Positions 13,080 through 25,353 of a stretch of 64,000 nt of DNA are shown piece by piece. The notes below the pieces were generated by a model. That model was not told the DNA's origin. It saw nothing but the letters and a program-made list of their open reading frames with translations, and ran no database searches. The stretch is from Sambucus nigra (taxonomy: Eukaryota > Streptophyta > Magnoliopsida > Dipsacales > Adoxaceae): positions 123,379,810-123,443,809 of the forward strand of contig OX422220.1 in assembly GCA_949130495.1 (NCBI GenBank), given 5' to 3'. Positions within the stretch are counted from its first letter, which is position 1, and every line of letters starts with the position of its first letter. Made by a program: the position numbers and the translations under genes.

Positions 13080-13732
13080 GAAATTTAAGGTTCTGATTTG
13101 TGGATGAAAAAGGAATGGTTGCGTTCCTCGTCGTGCAATCTACGTTTTCGTGGTGACGGCGTTGCAAATGGATGAGTTCTTGGCCTTTGATTGCTTGGAA
13201 AGCTTCCTATCTTCTTCTCTAATGGCCGTTCTACGGTTCTGTGTTTGTTAACCCTAAAAGGCAACTCCTAATGGATGAAATAACTATTGAAAATTCGTGG
13301 TTTTAATTACCCAAACATATAAAATGTCAAATATACCCTCCTGGGATGTCAATTAGGCCTAAAATGCCCCGAGACCCAAGCTAAACCCCCGGATATCCCT
13401 TCTAGACACATTGGCGTACTCGAAATGACCATACGAGCGACTTATAATTTATTCACTTTTAATAATAAAAATTTACTCCTGACACGACACAGGCGCGTTC
13501 TGACTTAAATTTCCATAATTGTCATTTTATTCACTCGTGACAATTTTAATAAAATCAATCTTATATATTACTTTATTCAATTAGTAATATTCAACAAATT
13601 CCCAATAATTACAAACTCTCATCATGCTAGTAAACATTTTGAATAAATTTTTGGATAAATATTAAATTAATATCTCAATTTAAATTTAATAAATCCCCAA
13701 ATTTAAATGCCATAAAAATACGGGGTATTACA

Positions 13733-16700
13733 TACTTCCCCCCTAATAACGGAATTTCGTCCCGAAATTCAGAAAATAAGGCATTCCTAGTAAAAACAAT
13801 TTTGGATACCTTATTAGTATGCAAACTAACTTCAAAGTAAGACGCTCAATTACTATAGCCCCCGTTTCACATGAAGTTTGTTTAACACTCTCATTAAAGA
13901 CACTTAACATTGTTCTCCTATCGGACAACATTCGCATAAGACACGCCTATACATTATTAATTCCCATTATTTCAATATCATTGGGAGGCCGCACCTCACT
14001 ACTTGACAACTACTCGGGTTTATCTAAACACAAAACTCCCATTATGAGAGGAACCATACGAACATCTGGCCACTCTTGTTCGCCTAAAACAGTCATGGAA
14101 TTCCACCATAGTCACCAGACACTAACTCAACCAATCCAAAATTCTGATTATTCGCCCATCTCTTAACATTCAGAGTGAGAAAAGTTAAGATTTTTCCACA
14201 CCCAAAATCTCAATAAGCACATTGTTCACAATAAGTAGGTACGAGTGCTCCCATGGAACCCTACCATTAGGTAATATATTACCCCAATTACCGTACTATA
14301 CTCCACTTGCTAGCTATAACCGTTGTTGAAACGATCACAATGAATCCAAAATTACTTTCACACTGCTCCACAAATCGTTAATCACCATTTACCTACTCCC
14401 CGGCTATGGGTGATACATCCCACTCAAAACGTAATGTTATCCCCGCTGCTTCCTGAAATTGCATTTTGAAGGTGGGATTCAAAAATCTCATCCTAATTCA
14501 AAAAAAACTCGTGTAGGACCATGTACCGGCACGATCCTTCCTTTCAAAGGAAGACTCGGGCACACTAGATAATATTGTAAATCACCCCAAAGGAATGTCA
14601 ATCACTTCCTTCTTGGTCATCTTATTCCACAAGTTCGAAGGAACTCTTGATCTTACTATGAGGTTGGCAACTCATCCAAGAAAATTTACCGACTTTACCG
14701 GCCTTTTCCATTATAGGAATTGTCGATAGCCACTGGTTGATCCTCTTGTTCTAACCGATTTCTATATATGAGTGGTGCATGCAGAGACCACTCACTATGT
14801 CCCACTCAACATCCTTCTTTCCTTAGCGTATACCGAAAGTTTCGATTCGTGCACTTTTCTCCATGAGGTGCACTTATGGACCTTTTATACCAAACTAACA
14901 TCTTCACTCTTTGTACGCGTCAGTCACTCTCAACATTGGAATAATTACAACTCCGCTCTGAGTGTTCCATAATAATTAAATTCTACCTTTACGAAGGAAT
15001 ACATCCTTTTTAAATGTCTTCCCACAGCCTTCCAACCAAATTCGGGTGTGCTACTCTAATCGCACACGTATATATGGATCATCATTCTTCACACGATGCT
15101 TAATCCACTCTACCATTTCCACCTCGTTATGTTAGTCCCACAAACATATATTCCACACGTTTATTCTCACATCCCTACAAATCGGACGATTCTAACATCA
15201 GCTAACTAGGATGCCCACACACCATATAAACCGTGCATACTAGTGTAAGCATCACATACGCTTCACACATAACACCCAATTATTTCTTTTCCTTGTACTC
15301 ACAACGTGATTACAACACTTGGGTGCTCTAAATTACCTTAGAAATTGAAATTTTAAATCCTCCTTATCATCGTTCCACCCCTCAACTCTTGGTGATAAGA
15401 CAAAACTTTCAATGATTTCTTACCACACAACCGGCTCCACTGGTCTTAATTCATAATTCAACTTCCAATTTACAGATATAATTACATGTTCCTACTACAA
15501 CCGAGGTATCAAACTCATAGACTAATGACCAAACATCTTCCTACTCCCAACCTTACGCTAAGTTTTATGCGTGGGATGTCTCGCAAAGAGAAATCCAAAT
15601 AAGGAACCTCCTGATACACTACTACCTAGCATTTTCGGTTATCAAAATCCGTTAGGCCCTCCGTCCATAACATGTACCCCTTCATTCCGTCTCTTGACAG
15701 AAAAGTTACATCTCCTCCCTTAATTACACTTAATAAAGAACATTTTGTCAATTGTACAATCGTTCAGTATTGGTGGAAATCCCATTCCATAAACCTCGAA
15801 TACATACAATTAGGGTTCTCGAAATGATGTCCCCAAACTTATGGGTATAACTCTTAACTCTCAAATCTCTAAAGGATAGATATATCAATGCGCTCTTCCT
15901 ATCAGCAAGTCCTGAGCGCTAAACATAATAATGAGTTAAATCTTTTAGCGCAACAGTAAACCTAATACATATTGAATCATAACAACAAAGTTCCTACGCA
16001 TGACGGGATCGAATATCTCGAGCCCACTATCCACTCTGAAGTCTCTAGAATAGATAATATAAGTGTGAGTCTGACCCTCTCGCAGGTGAGGCCTCACCAG
16101 AACAAAACATGCTGCACTAATGCAACCATTTCGATAGCCTTGCAATAACTACCTACTATCGTACTAACCATTACTATTAAGTTGTAACCAAGACAATATC
16201 ATACTCGTATATCACATCACTAAAATGAGTAATCTCAATAAAGTATATAACACTATTAATACAACCATTCATCCTCTGCGGATAACACTAAGGATAACCC
16301 CGCTACACTAGGGAAAATATTCACATAATAATAATGTTTATAGTTATACACATTAAACTCGTCTCACATGCTAATCTAGAAATGAACAAAATATAGTGAC
16401 TCGCTCGTGTCACATAAAACACGTCTAATCCTCTGAGGATAAAACTCATACTTCTACCTTGCCAATCGTCTTGACTGCACAAATGGTCCCCGGACGTAAC
16501 ACGTTTGTCCAATACCAAAACAAAAACTACTTTAATCATTGTGCTTTACTAGGCATCCTACTCTTGTCCCTTTACTCACCTAAGGAAAACATTAATGCAT
16601 GTGATTTCACTCTCCACAAAATACCTCCACGCATAATCCACTTATCACCTGTCATACTAACCATATTAGGATTGTCCTTCTCTCGGACTTTGGTAGGCTC

Positions 16701-17845
16701 GATTCCTGATGGCTACCCCCATTGTTCCCTTATATTTGTTGGACCTAAGGAACGTGCTACTAGCTTCAATAACCCTTACTGAATTCACCCTCGCTTGGTA
16801 AGAATTCAACTATCCGACTCGTTTAAATGAGCCTCCTGGTGGGTCTCCCCCTTGCGGTGTTTTACTAACTACTTTTCATCTAGACTCACTCTCCAATAAA
16901 TCTTTCGATTACTTTATCTCCATTCACAAGAGCGTTAACATTGTCACCATATGGATCGACTGCTCAATAGAATTCTCTTTTAAGTGTTGTTAATCTTTCC
17001 TCACGAGTTGATTTCCCCCTTGAAATCTTCTCTACCATTGGTATCCACTCCCGCTGATACAAGATTTACTAAAAGTCTAAATCCATTTATAAATGGACCC
17101 TTGTCCGTTCCTTCCGTAATGGTTTTAGAACAACGTTCATATCTTATTCTGAACAACTAATGAAAGAATGTGTCGTTAAACTGTACCTAAGGTCCTTCAA
17201 TTGATGCAATATTTCACTACTAACGGTGATGGTTGACTCCCACTATTGTAACTTTTCTTCGCTGAGTTAACAAAACTTTTTACCCCAAATTTTCATTTCT
17301 AGTTACCCACACTCCTCCATATGACCAAGACTTTTAAATATATTACCTTCGTTGGGTAACACACACACTTCCTTCATTTCTAGAATTTTCGCTGATGACT
17401 CTCCTCAAATTTTTTCCCATTTGACCCTCTCTCAAGCGTACTACGTTAGGTGAGTCTGATTCGGATTATCTTTTGACTATAGCAGCATTTGGAAATCGTA
17501 GGTGGTGTCCTAGTTGTCTTTACAGTCCTGGTCCCTCGTACCATAATAGGGGTGACCTCGACTATGGTCATCATCCTCGTATATACTTTACAACCTCAAC
17601 TAAGCTCTGCCTTCTAATGTCCGCTTAAGGGCCCTCGTCTGACATCCTTCATCGCTTGGCACACGAACACATCCAAACGCAATTAGAATTCACTAATATA
17701 CATATGTTATAGCAGGAGAACGGAATCTCACCCTAGAAATCAACAATCCTAAACATAGGGCTCTATATCAAATAAAGAAACGCTGGAAGCATAATAAGCC
17801 GCATAGATCCTAAAGGACACTAGAACCTGATGCTCTGATACCACC
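13733..17845 (-). pseudogene. Element B interior: no frames, traces of decayed pol
   Basis: The interior opens with a good plus-strand primer (sense AGGGGGGAAGTA) and closes with a tRNA-Met primer site, but gag, PR, RT and INT cannot be translated. Two short stretches look collinear with element C pol. Around 14405-14500 it aligns with the C integrase region (about 22230-22320). Around 15600-15625 the plus-strand words GAACCTCC and CTAGC align with C near 23498. Their spacing (about 1.2 kb) is close to that in C (about 1.27 kb). The first 70 bases (13733-13800) also match C closely. I read it as an ancient coding interior that decayed into a non-autonomous derivative; low-complexity chance matching is the alternative. 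Confidence 0.5.
17832..17843 (-). other. Primer-binding site of element B (initiator tRNA-Met)
   Basis: Sense TGGTATCAGAGC, two bases inside the 5' LTR, is complementary to the 3' end of initiator tRNA-Met. Confidence 0.9.
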
Positions 17846-18513
17846 TGTGACACCCTGCCTAATTAAATACCGGGTGATCATTCCTTTATTAAATTAAAAA
17901 TCAAGGTGAACGGTTGGTTCATTCTTAGCATCACTGTCGCAAAATAAAATTTCCAATTTTAAACACCTTAAATAATTAAGCTAAGTGTCAAAACAATTTA
18001 GAGTCTTATTTCCATTTTTAAATTTCAACTTGAAAGCCTTTTTAAATAATCAACAGTCTAAGAATCACGTAAGTGCTAAGGATAGCAATCAAAACAAAAG
18101 AATTAATCCATCTAGATTAACCAGACAAAGTCAAATGACCATACATGAAATCATCCTGACAAAAGTTAACTCCCAAGGAATACAGAATACTTGAAATATA
18201 AACAAACGTAAATCTTTGATAAATCCAAATTGAATAGGGAAACGGGCAACACATGCCCGAACTAAGCAGAACTAAAACAAGAATAGAATCAGTGAAGAGG
18301 TCGTCTAAAGCAACGGCCTGCGACTCCCACATCAACTGCAGCGGATCCAATCCAAAGAACCTATGCATGACTCCCCTATGACTGGGCACCTATAATACAT
18401 ACATATATATAAATAAGAGAGAGAAAAAGACAGGAAACGAGTCAAAGACCGAGTGTAAAAAAGTTTTAAAAATAGTTTAGCAAGCATTTAAAATGCTTAT
18501 CGGCTAATGCAAC
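17846..18513 (-). mobile_element. Element B, 5' LTR, first part (interrupted by C)
   Basis: It matches 10778-11445 of the other LTR closely and stops at GCAAC (18509-18513), the duplicated target of element C. The LTR resumes at 28264. Confidence 0.9.
18509..18513. repeat. Target-site duplication of element C, left copy
   Basis: GCAAC is identical to 28264-28268 on the other side of C. Confidence 0.95.
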
Positions 18514-20156
18514 TGTGACACCCCGACTAATTAAATACCGGGTAGCTACTCCTTTATTAAATTAATACAAAATGCCAAGTTGGTTCAGTTAATAGCATCA
18601 CTGTCGAAAACATTTTTTTTTATGATTACTAACCACCTAGTATTTAAAAAGTAAGTTGTCAAATTTTAAATTAAATCTGATTAACATGCAATAAAAGAAT
18701 TATGAAAGAATAACATAACCATTCACCATAAAGAAGCAATATAATAACCAACAAATAATAATAAGTCTGGAGGAAATACTCCTCACAACAATCCCACAAC
18801 TGAAATGAACAAAATAGTGTATACTGAATTAATTACATGACAAAAGTCTGAATAACTGAAATATAAAATGGCTCTAAAGGAAATGGGCGACATGCCCTAC
18901 AAATATCAAAACTAAATATCGAGTCAAGACAAAAGGAGCATCTACTAGCAAGGCCCTGTAACTTCCACAACAGCTACAGCCCATCACCTGAATGGAAATC
19001 CTATGCATGGTGTCCTTGTGGCTGGGCACCTAAAAGGTTTTTACAAAAATAGATTTGAAAGCAAACGGGTCAGAGCCCGAAAGTGGAGAGTATTTTAAAA
19101 ATAGCAAGTGTTTTAATAACATTAAAACAATGAATGAAAAGTACATGTTAGGACGTGCTCTCACATGAAATACTCACCTCTCGGCTATTTGTGCACTCCT
19201 AACGTACCGTACCAATACAAGTGTTTCTCATGCCTAACTAGACCAAAACAAATACTAACCTTTCTACTCGATTCGCACTATAAGTCCCAACGTTATCAAT
19301 TTAATAGAGAGCTTTACTTTAATTCTCAAATTTTAAAGTATTAGTAATACAATTTAGTAAAGGTTATCTCCCATTTTATATTCTCAATGCATTACTATAA
19401 TAATTCTTACATTCAAACATAACAATTCTTTTCATTTAACCGTATATTATTCACGTCATAAATATACAATACAAGCACCCCCAGACTAAGCTACGGTGCA
19501 CACATACTCTGCTATCCATCCCGGTACATCACATACATAAGGATCACGCATTCCGAATCTCTCAGGAATCATTCTCGGATAACAACAATCACAATCAATG
19601 AAGGCGAACACAGTCACATCACATGGGTCACGCACATACCTACGCTCCCACGATCAGCAGTCTTATTAACTTCCCAATAAGTCCTTCTCTGCCCTATGTC
19701 CTCGAGGTACCAATCTAAATCTGGGCACACAAAGATTAGATGGCCCTAAGCGAACGTAAACCTCCCGTGATAGCAAGTATGGTAGGTATGTCATACACAT
19801 AAAATCATATACATATACTAAGCATGCACACATCTTAGTAATTACCATAATTTATTTATGGTATACTTCTCATTCTTATACCAACTTATAATGTTACGCA
19901 ATTCACATATCCCCGGTTAATACTAACATTTAAGTCGTCAATTACTCTCACATCGTAATTAGTCACTCACGTCCTAATCCACAATTTTCGTTTGGTTCAA
20001 ATCACAGTTCTATGTTTTACTCCTCAATATATCCCAAATATCCCAACTATATCAATTAGTTAACACGTGAAAGTTATCTCATCAATTAAACAAGGTTACG
20101 GGACACTAGAAATCAAATCAGCCCAAAAAAGGCCTAACTATCAACTTGTTAGAAGT

Positions 20157-20308
20157 CTCGTTCGAACGAGAGTTCGTTCGAACGAAGTGGGCATCTAACG
20201 AGATCTCGTTCGAACAAAAGGCATAGAACGAACATCTCACTCGTTAGAAGGCAAACTGTCACCTCGTTAGAAGCTCGTTCGAACGACCTGGGCAGGTCTT
20301 CTAACGAG
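20157..20308. repeat. Palindrome cluster with nested hairpin, element C 3' LTR
   Basis: CTCGTTCGAACGAG (20157-20170) and TTCGTTCGAACGAA (20173-20186) are perfect 14-base palindromes; further CGTTCGAAC copies follow. CTCGTTAGAAG (about 20263) and CTTCTAACGAG (about 20298) form an inverted repeat with one more palindrome in its loop. Confidence 0.85.
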
Positions 20309-20753
20309 ATGCCAGTTTCGAGCCCAGAATTTTCCTATCTCATTTTTCTCTATTTTCTTCACCTCTAATCCCATATAAAAATAGTCCCAACAGTATTTTA
20401 AGGTTTCTAATCCACACTAAACATTCGTAGGTCATAACTTAACATTTATATAGGAACAAATCTTCCTAAACCTCATCTAATTATCATAACTCGCCAATTT
20501 TTCCCAAACCTTATGAACATGAACCCTAGAAATTTAAAGTCTTCAATTTCCATAAATAAATCCATTTTTGTAACATAAAAAGTAGTAATTCTTTTAGTCC
20601 AATCACCCAATAACAAATCTACATGCAACCCTATATCAAATATGAATTTATAACTCCAATCTCATGGGTTTTTATAATTCTTCCAATACAATGCGATTAT
20701 ATAATTTTCTAATCATGGAATAAACATTCGCTTGAAATTAACGTAATTAAACC

Positions 20754-20761
20754 ACTTGCCT
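20754..20761 (-). promoter_or_regulatory. Putative GC-type splice donor (AGGCAAGT), element C 3' LTR copy
   Basis: The sense strand reads AGGCAAGT after a purine-rich leader-like stretch. The 5' LTR copy of the same element reads AGGTAAGT. No ACTTGC partner follows, so a hairpin role is not supported in C. Confidence 0.45.
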
Positions 20762-21399
20762 CGGATTATTCTCTGAATTTGCTGTTGAATTGATGAAGGT
20801 TGGTCTCTCTCTTTCTCTCCCAAGGTTGAAGGTTGAAGATGGAGGTTAAGGTTTTCTCTTTGGGAACTTTTCTAACTTTTTCCTCTAACTTTCGTTGCCC
20901 TCTAATCACTTAAGTACTGGTAATGGGTTAGTGGCTTATTAAATTCCCTATTTTTAATTCCAAAAATTCGTTGGTCATAAATCCCAAAATTTCAAAATTA
21001 CCAAAATGCCCTTTTAAGTTGCCGGTATGGCCCAATAATGCCCCGGGACCCAAACTAAACCCCCCGACTAGTGTTTTCTGGCTATTTCGACCCTTACGGA
21101 CACGTTGGTGCACTCAAAATGACCATATGGTTGATAGAAATAAAATTCACTTTTTAATTTAAACAATTACATTCCTGGCGCGACTGTCACGCGCGTCCCA
21201 ACAAAATTTCCAAATTGTCGTATTTCAATCTCGCGACAATTTCAATATTTTCAATATTCATATATTTCCATATGCACACAATATAATCAAATACCAACTC
21301 ACATCTCGTTAGTATTTTATTCGGATTAATTCTCAATTAATTCACATTTAATTTAATTAATCCCGTAAATAAATATCAATAAAAGTACGGGGTATTACA

Positions 21400-21417
21400 T
21401 ACTTCCCCCCTAATAAC
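21400..21417 (-). other. Polypurine tract of element C
   Basis: Sense TTAGGGGGGAAGTA directly precedes the 3' LTR, the position of the plus-strand primer. Confidence 0.85.
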
Positions 21418-21441
21418 ATAATTTCGTCCCGAAATTCGGAA

Positions 21442-24400
21442 CTAGAAGGTACCTGGTAAAAATAACTCTGGATAACGTTCGCGCATCTCATCCTCACGCT
21501 CCCATGTGGACTCCTCGACATTATGACGTCGCCACTGAACACGCACTAACGAAACTATCTTTGACCGCAGTTTCCGCTCACTTCGGTCTAAAATAACAAT
21601 CGGCCCCTCCTCGTAGGAGCTATCAGGCTGGAGATCGATGTCCTACAAAGCAATGTGAGAATGAACCAAATCGTCTCTAAGATATTTCCTTAGCGAGGAA
21701 ATATGAAACACATTATGAATCCTGTGCAAATGCTCCGGTAACCCAAGTCTATATGCAACAGACCCAATCCGCTCGATGATAGGTAATGGCCCCACATATC
21801 TCGGTGCCAACTTCCCCTTCTTCCCAAATCGCATAATCCCCTTCATAGGAGATACTCTGAGTAAAACTTGGTCCCCCACTTGGAACTCCCTGAATAACCT
21901 CTTCGCATCAGCATAGCTCTTCTGTCGATCCTGAGCTACCCGAATGCGACTCCGTATCAATTCTATCCTCGCCGAAGTATCCTGAATCACTTCTGGCCCA
22001 ATTAGTTTGTTATACCCCACCTCCAACCAATATGTTGGGGAACGACAAGGTCTACCGTACAATGTCTCAAATGGAGCCATGCCAATGGTGAATTGGTAGG
22101 AGTTATTGTAAGAAAACTCCACCAGTGGAAGATACTGCTCCTATCCACCCCCAAAATCAATGATGCACATACGTAACATGTCCTCCAACATCTGGTTTAT
22201 ACGCTCGATTTGCCCATCGGTCTGCGGGTGATATGCCGTACTCAACCGCAACTCCGTGCCCATGGCCTCCTGAAAACTCTCCCAAAACTGCGAAACAAAT
22301 ATCTTGTCTCGGTCAGACACGATATTTAGGGGCACACCGTGAAGTCTCACAATTTCTGCAATAAAAAGCTGGGCATACTGTCCCATAGTGTAGTCTGTCC
22401 TTACGGATAGAAAATGAGCGACTTTGGTCAACCTGTCCCCAATTACCCAAATGGAGTCATGACCTCTCTGTGACGTAGGCAACCCCGTGATAAAGTCCAT
22501 AGATATGCTCTCCCACATCCACATCGGGACCTCTAATGGCTGTAGGTGTCCTGCCGATCTCTGATGATCCAATTTTACCAGCTGACAAGTGGTGCATTTA
22601 GAAACAAACACGGCAACATCTCTCTTCATCCCGCTCCACCAATATTGACGTCTCATATCTTGGTACATTTTGTCCCCACCGGGATGTACCGCGAACCGTG
22701 AGCCGTGCGACTCTGCCATCACCTCGTGCCGCAATTCCTCCCCTTCCGGAACTACCAGACTCCCATTGAAGCGTAATCCCCCGTCTGAGATAACGGTATA
22801 GGACTCGTCTCCCTCTGCTAGTAATCGAACTATCTGCTCCTGACAGAGCGAGTCATTTGCTTGGGCCTTTACCACCTTCGTGACAATCTGCGGTGTAACA
22901 GTCATCACAGACATGAACGATCGGGCCACTGCATCCTGGTGTCCCAACTCCTTCCACTTTGCCTTCCATACCCCTGCCACTTCATCTACTGGCCTACGAC
23001 TCAACGCCTCTGCTACCACGTTAGCCTTCCCCGGGTGGTATTGGATATCAAACTGATAATTCTTCACCAACTCAAGCCACCTTCGCTGCCGCATATTCAA
23101 CTCCTTCTGCGTGAATAGGTACTGTAAGGAGTTGTGGTCCGTGAACAATCGAAACTTCTCCCCCAAAAGATAATGTCTCCAAATCCGAAGGGAAAATACA
23201 ACTGTCGCTAACTAAAATCATGAGTAGGTTAATTCTTCTCATGAGGCTTAAGCTTACGAGAAGCATAAGCTATGGCCTGACTCTCCTGCTACAATACACC
23301 TCCAAGTCCTTGTAAGGACGCATTGGTGTAAACTAGATACTCAACTCCCAGTCTCGGCAATGCTAACACAGGTGCTGAGGTCAACTTGTCCTTCAACTCA
23401 TCAAATGCCAACTAACATGCATCACTCCAAATGAATGGCACACCTTTACGAGTCAGATTTGTCAAAGGGCCTGCTATCTTTGAGAAACCCCGAATGAACC
23501 TCCTATAGTATCCTGCTAGGCCCAAGAAACTACGGATCTCAATCGGTTTCGTGGGTTGTCCCCACTCCCTCACTGCGGATACCTTCCCCGGATCAACAGA
23601 TATCCCCCGGTCGGAAATAATATGCCCCAAAAACTAAACCTCCTTCATCCAAAACCCGCACTTCTCATACTTTGCATACAGCTCGTTCTGATGTAGCGTC
23701 TGTAAAACCTGCCTCAAATGCTCGACGTGCTCCTCCTCTGTCTGGGAGTAAACCAGAATATCATCAATGAAGATAATGACGAACTGATCTAGGAACTCTC
23801 TGAACACTCTATTCATCAAGTCCATAAACACGGCTGGAGCATTGGTCAAACCAAAAGGCATAACCCGAAACTCGTAGGAACCATATCTCATTAAGAAAGC
23901 AGTCTTCGAGACGTCCTCTTCCCTAATACGCAACTGATGGTATACCGATCGCAAATTAATCTTTGAGAAGAAAGAAGCTCCTCTCAACTGGTCAAATAAG
24001 TCATCGATTCGGGGTAACGGATACTTATTCCGTATCGTGACCTTATTCAACTCCCGGTAATCTACACACAACCTCAACGATCCATCCCTCTTCCTCACGA
24101 ATAACACATGGGCACCCCACGGCGAAGTACTCCTCCGTATAAACCCCTGACCCAACAACTGCTCAATCTAATCCCGTAACTCTCTCATCTCAGCTGGAGT
24201 CATACGGTAAGGTGCGCGGGCAATAGGCCGAGTTCCCGGCATCAAATCAATCACAAAATCTATCTCCCTACTAGGAGGTAGTCTAGGTATATCCTGAAAT
24301 ACATCGGTGAACTCACTAACAACGGGTATCGAATAAAGTGGTATCACCACTTCCTTAGAGTTCTTCTCCTCTATGTAGTACGAATGAGTGGACGATCCTC

Positions 24401-25340
24401 CCTCAGGGAGAGGCATCGCCACTAAAAACATCTCCTGCTCGGGAATGGCAAAGATAATACTCCTACTAAAATAGTCAATCATGGCTCTGTACGCAACTAG
24501 CCAATCCATACCAATAATGGCATCATACTCGGTCATCTCTAACACTAACATATCTGCAGGTAAAGTAAACCTCCCGATCTCTATACCCACACCTCTACAA
24601 ATAAGGGAAATCACGGAACCCCTACTCAACGGTGAATCTACACAAGTAACCGTACTCTCGGCGGTGTCTAACAACCCAATGGTGCGTGCAAATCTCATAG
24701 CAATAAAATAATGTGTGGCCCCCATGTCAAACAAAATACGCCCCATAGTCCCCTGAATAGAGAACATACCCTCAATAGCTGGAGGATTCTGTGGGGCTGC
24801 GGCATGCTGAAGCTGATACACTCTCCCATACTGAAGTTGTCCCTGCTGGACTGGGACCACTGGCACGGGTGGTAGTGCCGCCACCTGTGGTGGTGCTGGG
24901 AGGGCGGCGGGAAACATAGGCCTCTGCGGCTCCTGTCGATCACTCTGTTGCTGCTGCTGCGGCGCCCTGCCCCTATCAGGAAAATCCTGGCGTTTATGGC
25001 TGGTCTTGCCACAAACGAAGCACCTCCCTCGAAACTGCTTCACTTCATTACGGTGTTGACTAGTCTCGCTTTTTCCCTGGTCTTGCTGGCCTTGGGGGGA
25101 GATTTGTGGAAAAACTATGTCAGGGCGAGGACAATCCATCCACTTGTGACCCGGTTGTACACATTTATAGCAGAGTTTCGAAATTCTTCGCTAGTCAGAT
25201 TGTAGTTTATCCCCAGTCTCATTCGGACAAGATTTACGTTTGTGATCGTCCATTCCACAACCGAAACACCTCTTTATGGTTTCATTCGGAACCTGACTTC
25301 GTTGTCCCTGACACTTTTGCCCCTGTACATAAATCTCGTT
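21442..25340 (-). pseudogene. Element C gag tail-pol: zinc knuckles, PR, RT, RNase H, INT, chromodomain
   Basis: Reading from 25340 down: zinc knuckle CFGCGMDDHKRKSC, an in-frame TAG, a second knuckle CYKCVQPGHKWMDC, a third lacking its last cysteine (CFVCGKTSHKRQDF), then protease, RT (23634-24158), RNase H, integrase (22141-23166) and chromodomain (to 21442). Lesions: protease DTG has become DMG; RT motif A reads KINL for KIDL, losing a catalytic aspartate; RNase H has a stop and a one-base deletion near 23200; integrase is cut by TAG for Trp at about 22140; another stop precedes the chromodomain. The integrase D, D, E residues (MDFITGL, SDRDKIF, GQIERIN) are kept. Gag before the knuckles is gone. 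Identification is secure; function is lost. Confidence 0.92.
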
Positions 25341-25341
25341 G

Positions 25342-25353
25342 CCTCTGATACCA
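25342..25353 (-). other. Primer-binding site of element C, truncated at its inner end
   Basis: Sense TGGTATCAGAGG: the first 11 bases match initiator tRNA-Met, then sequence runs straight into the gag tail. The internal deletion therefore ends inside or right at the primer site. Confidence 0.85.

Larger units (their letters stand above)
10778..13732 (-). mobile_element. Element B, 3' LTR
   Basis: Plus-strand ends are TGTGACACCCC and GGGGTATTACA. It holds a palindrome pair (12595-12628), AGGCAAGT (13072-13079), a short AT repeat at 11335-11353, and a U3 block at 13366-13390 shared with element C. The frame at 11454-12011 matches the other B LTR copy in sequence but shows no protein features. 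Confidence 0.9.
18514..21399 (-). mobile_element. Element C, 3' LTR
   Basis: Plus-strand ends are TGTGACACCCC and GGGGTATTACA. It holds a palindrome-rich block at 20157-20308, AGGCAAGT at 20754-20761, a CT tract near 20800-20820 (purine-rich on the sense strand), and the U3 block shared with B at 21038-21062. Confidence 0.95.
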
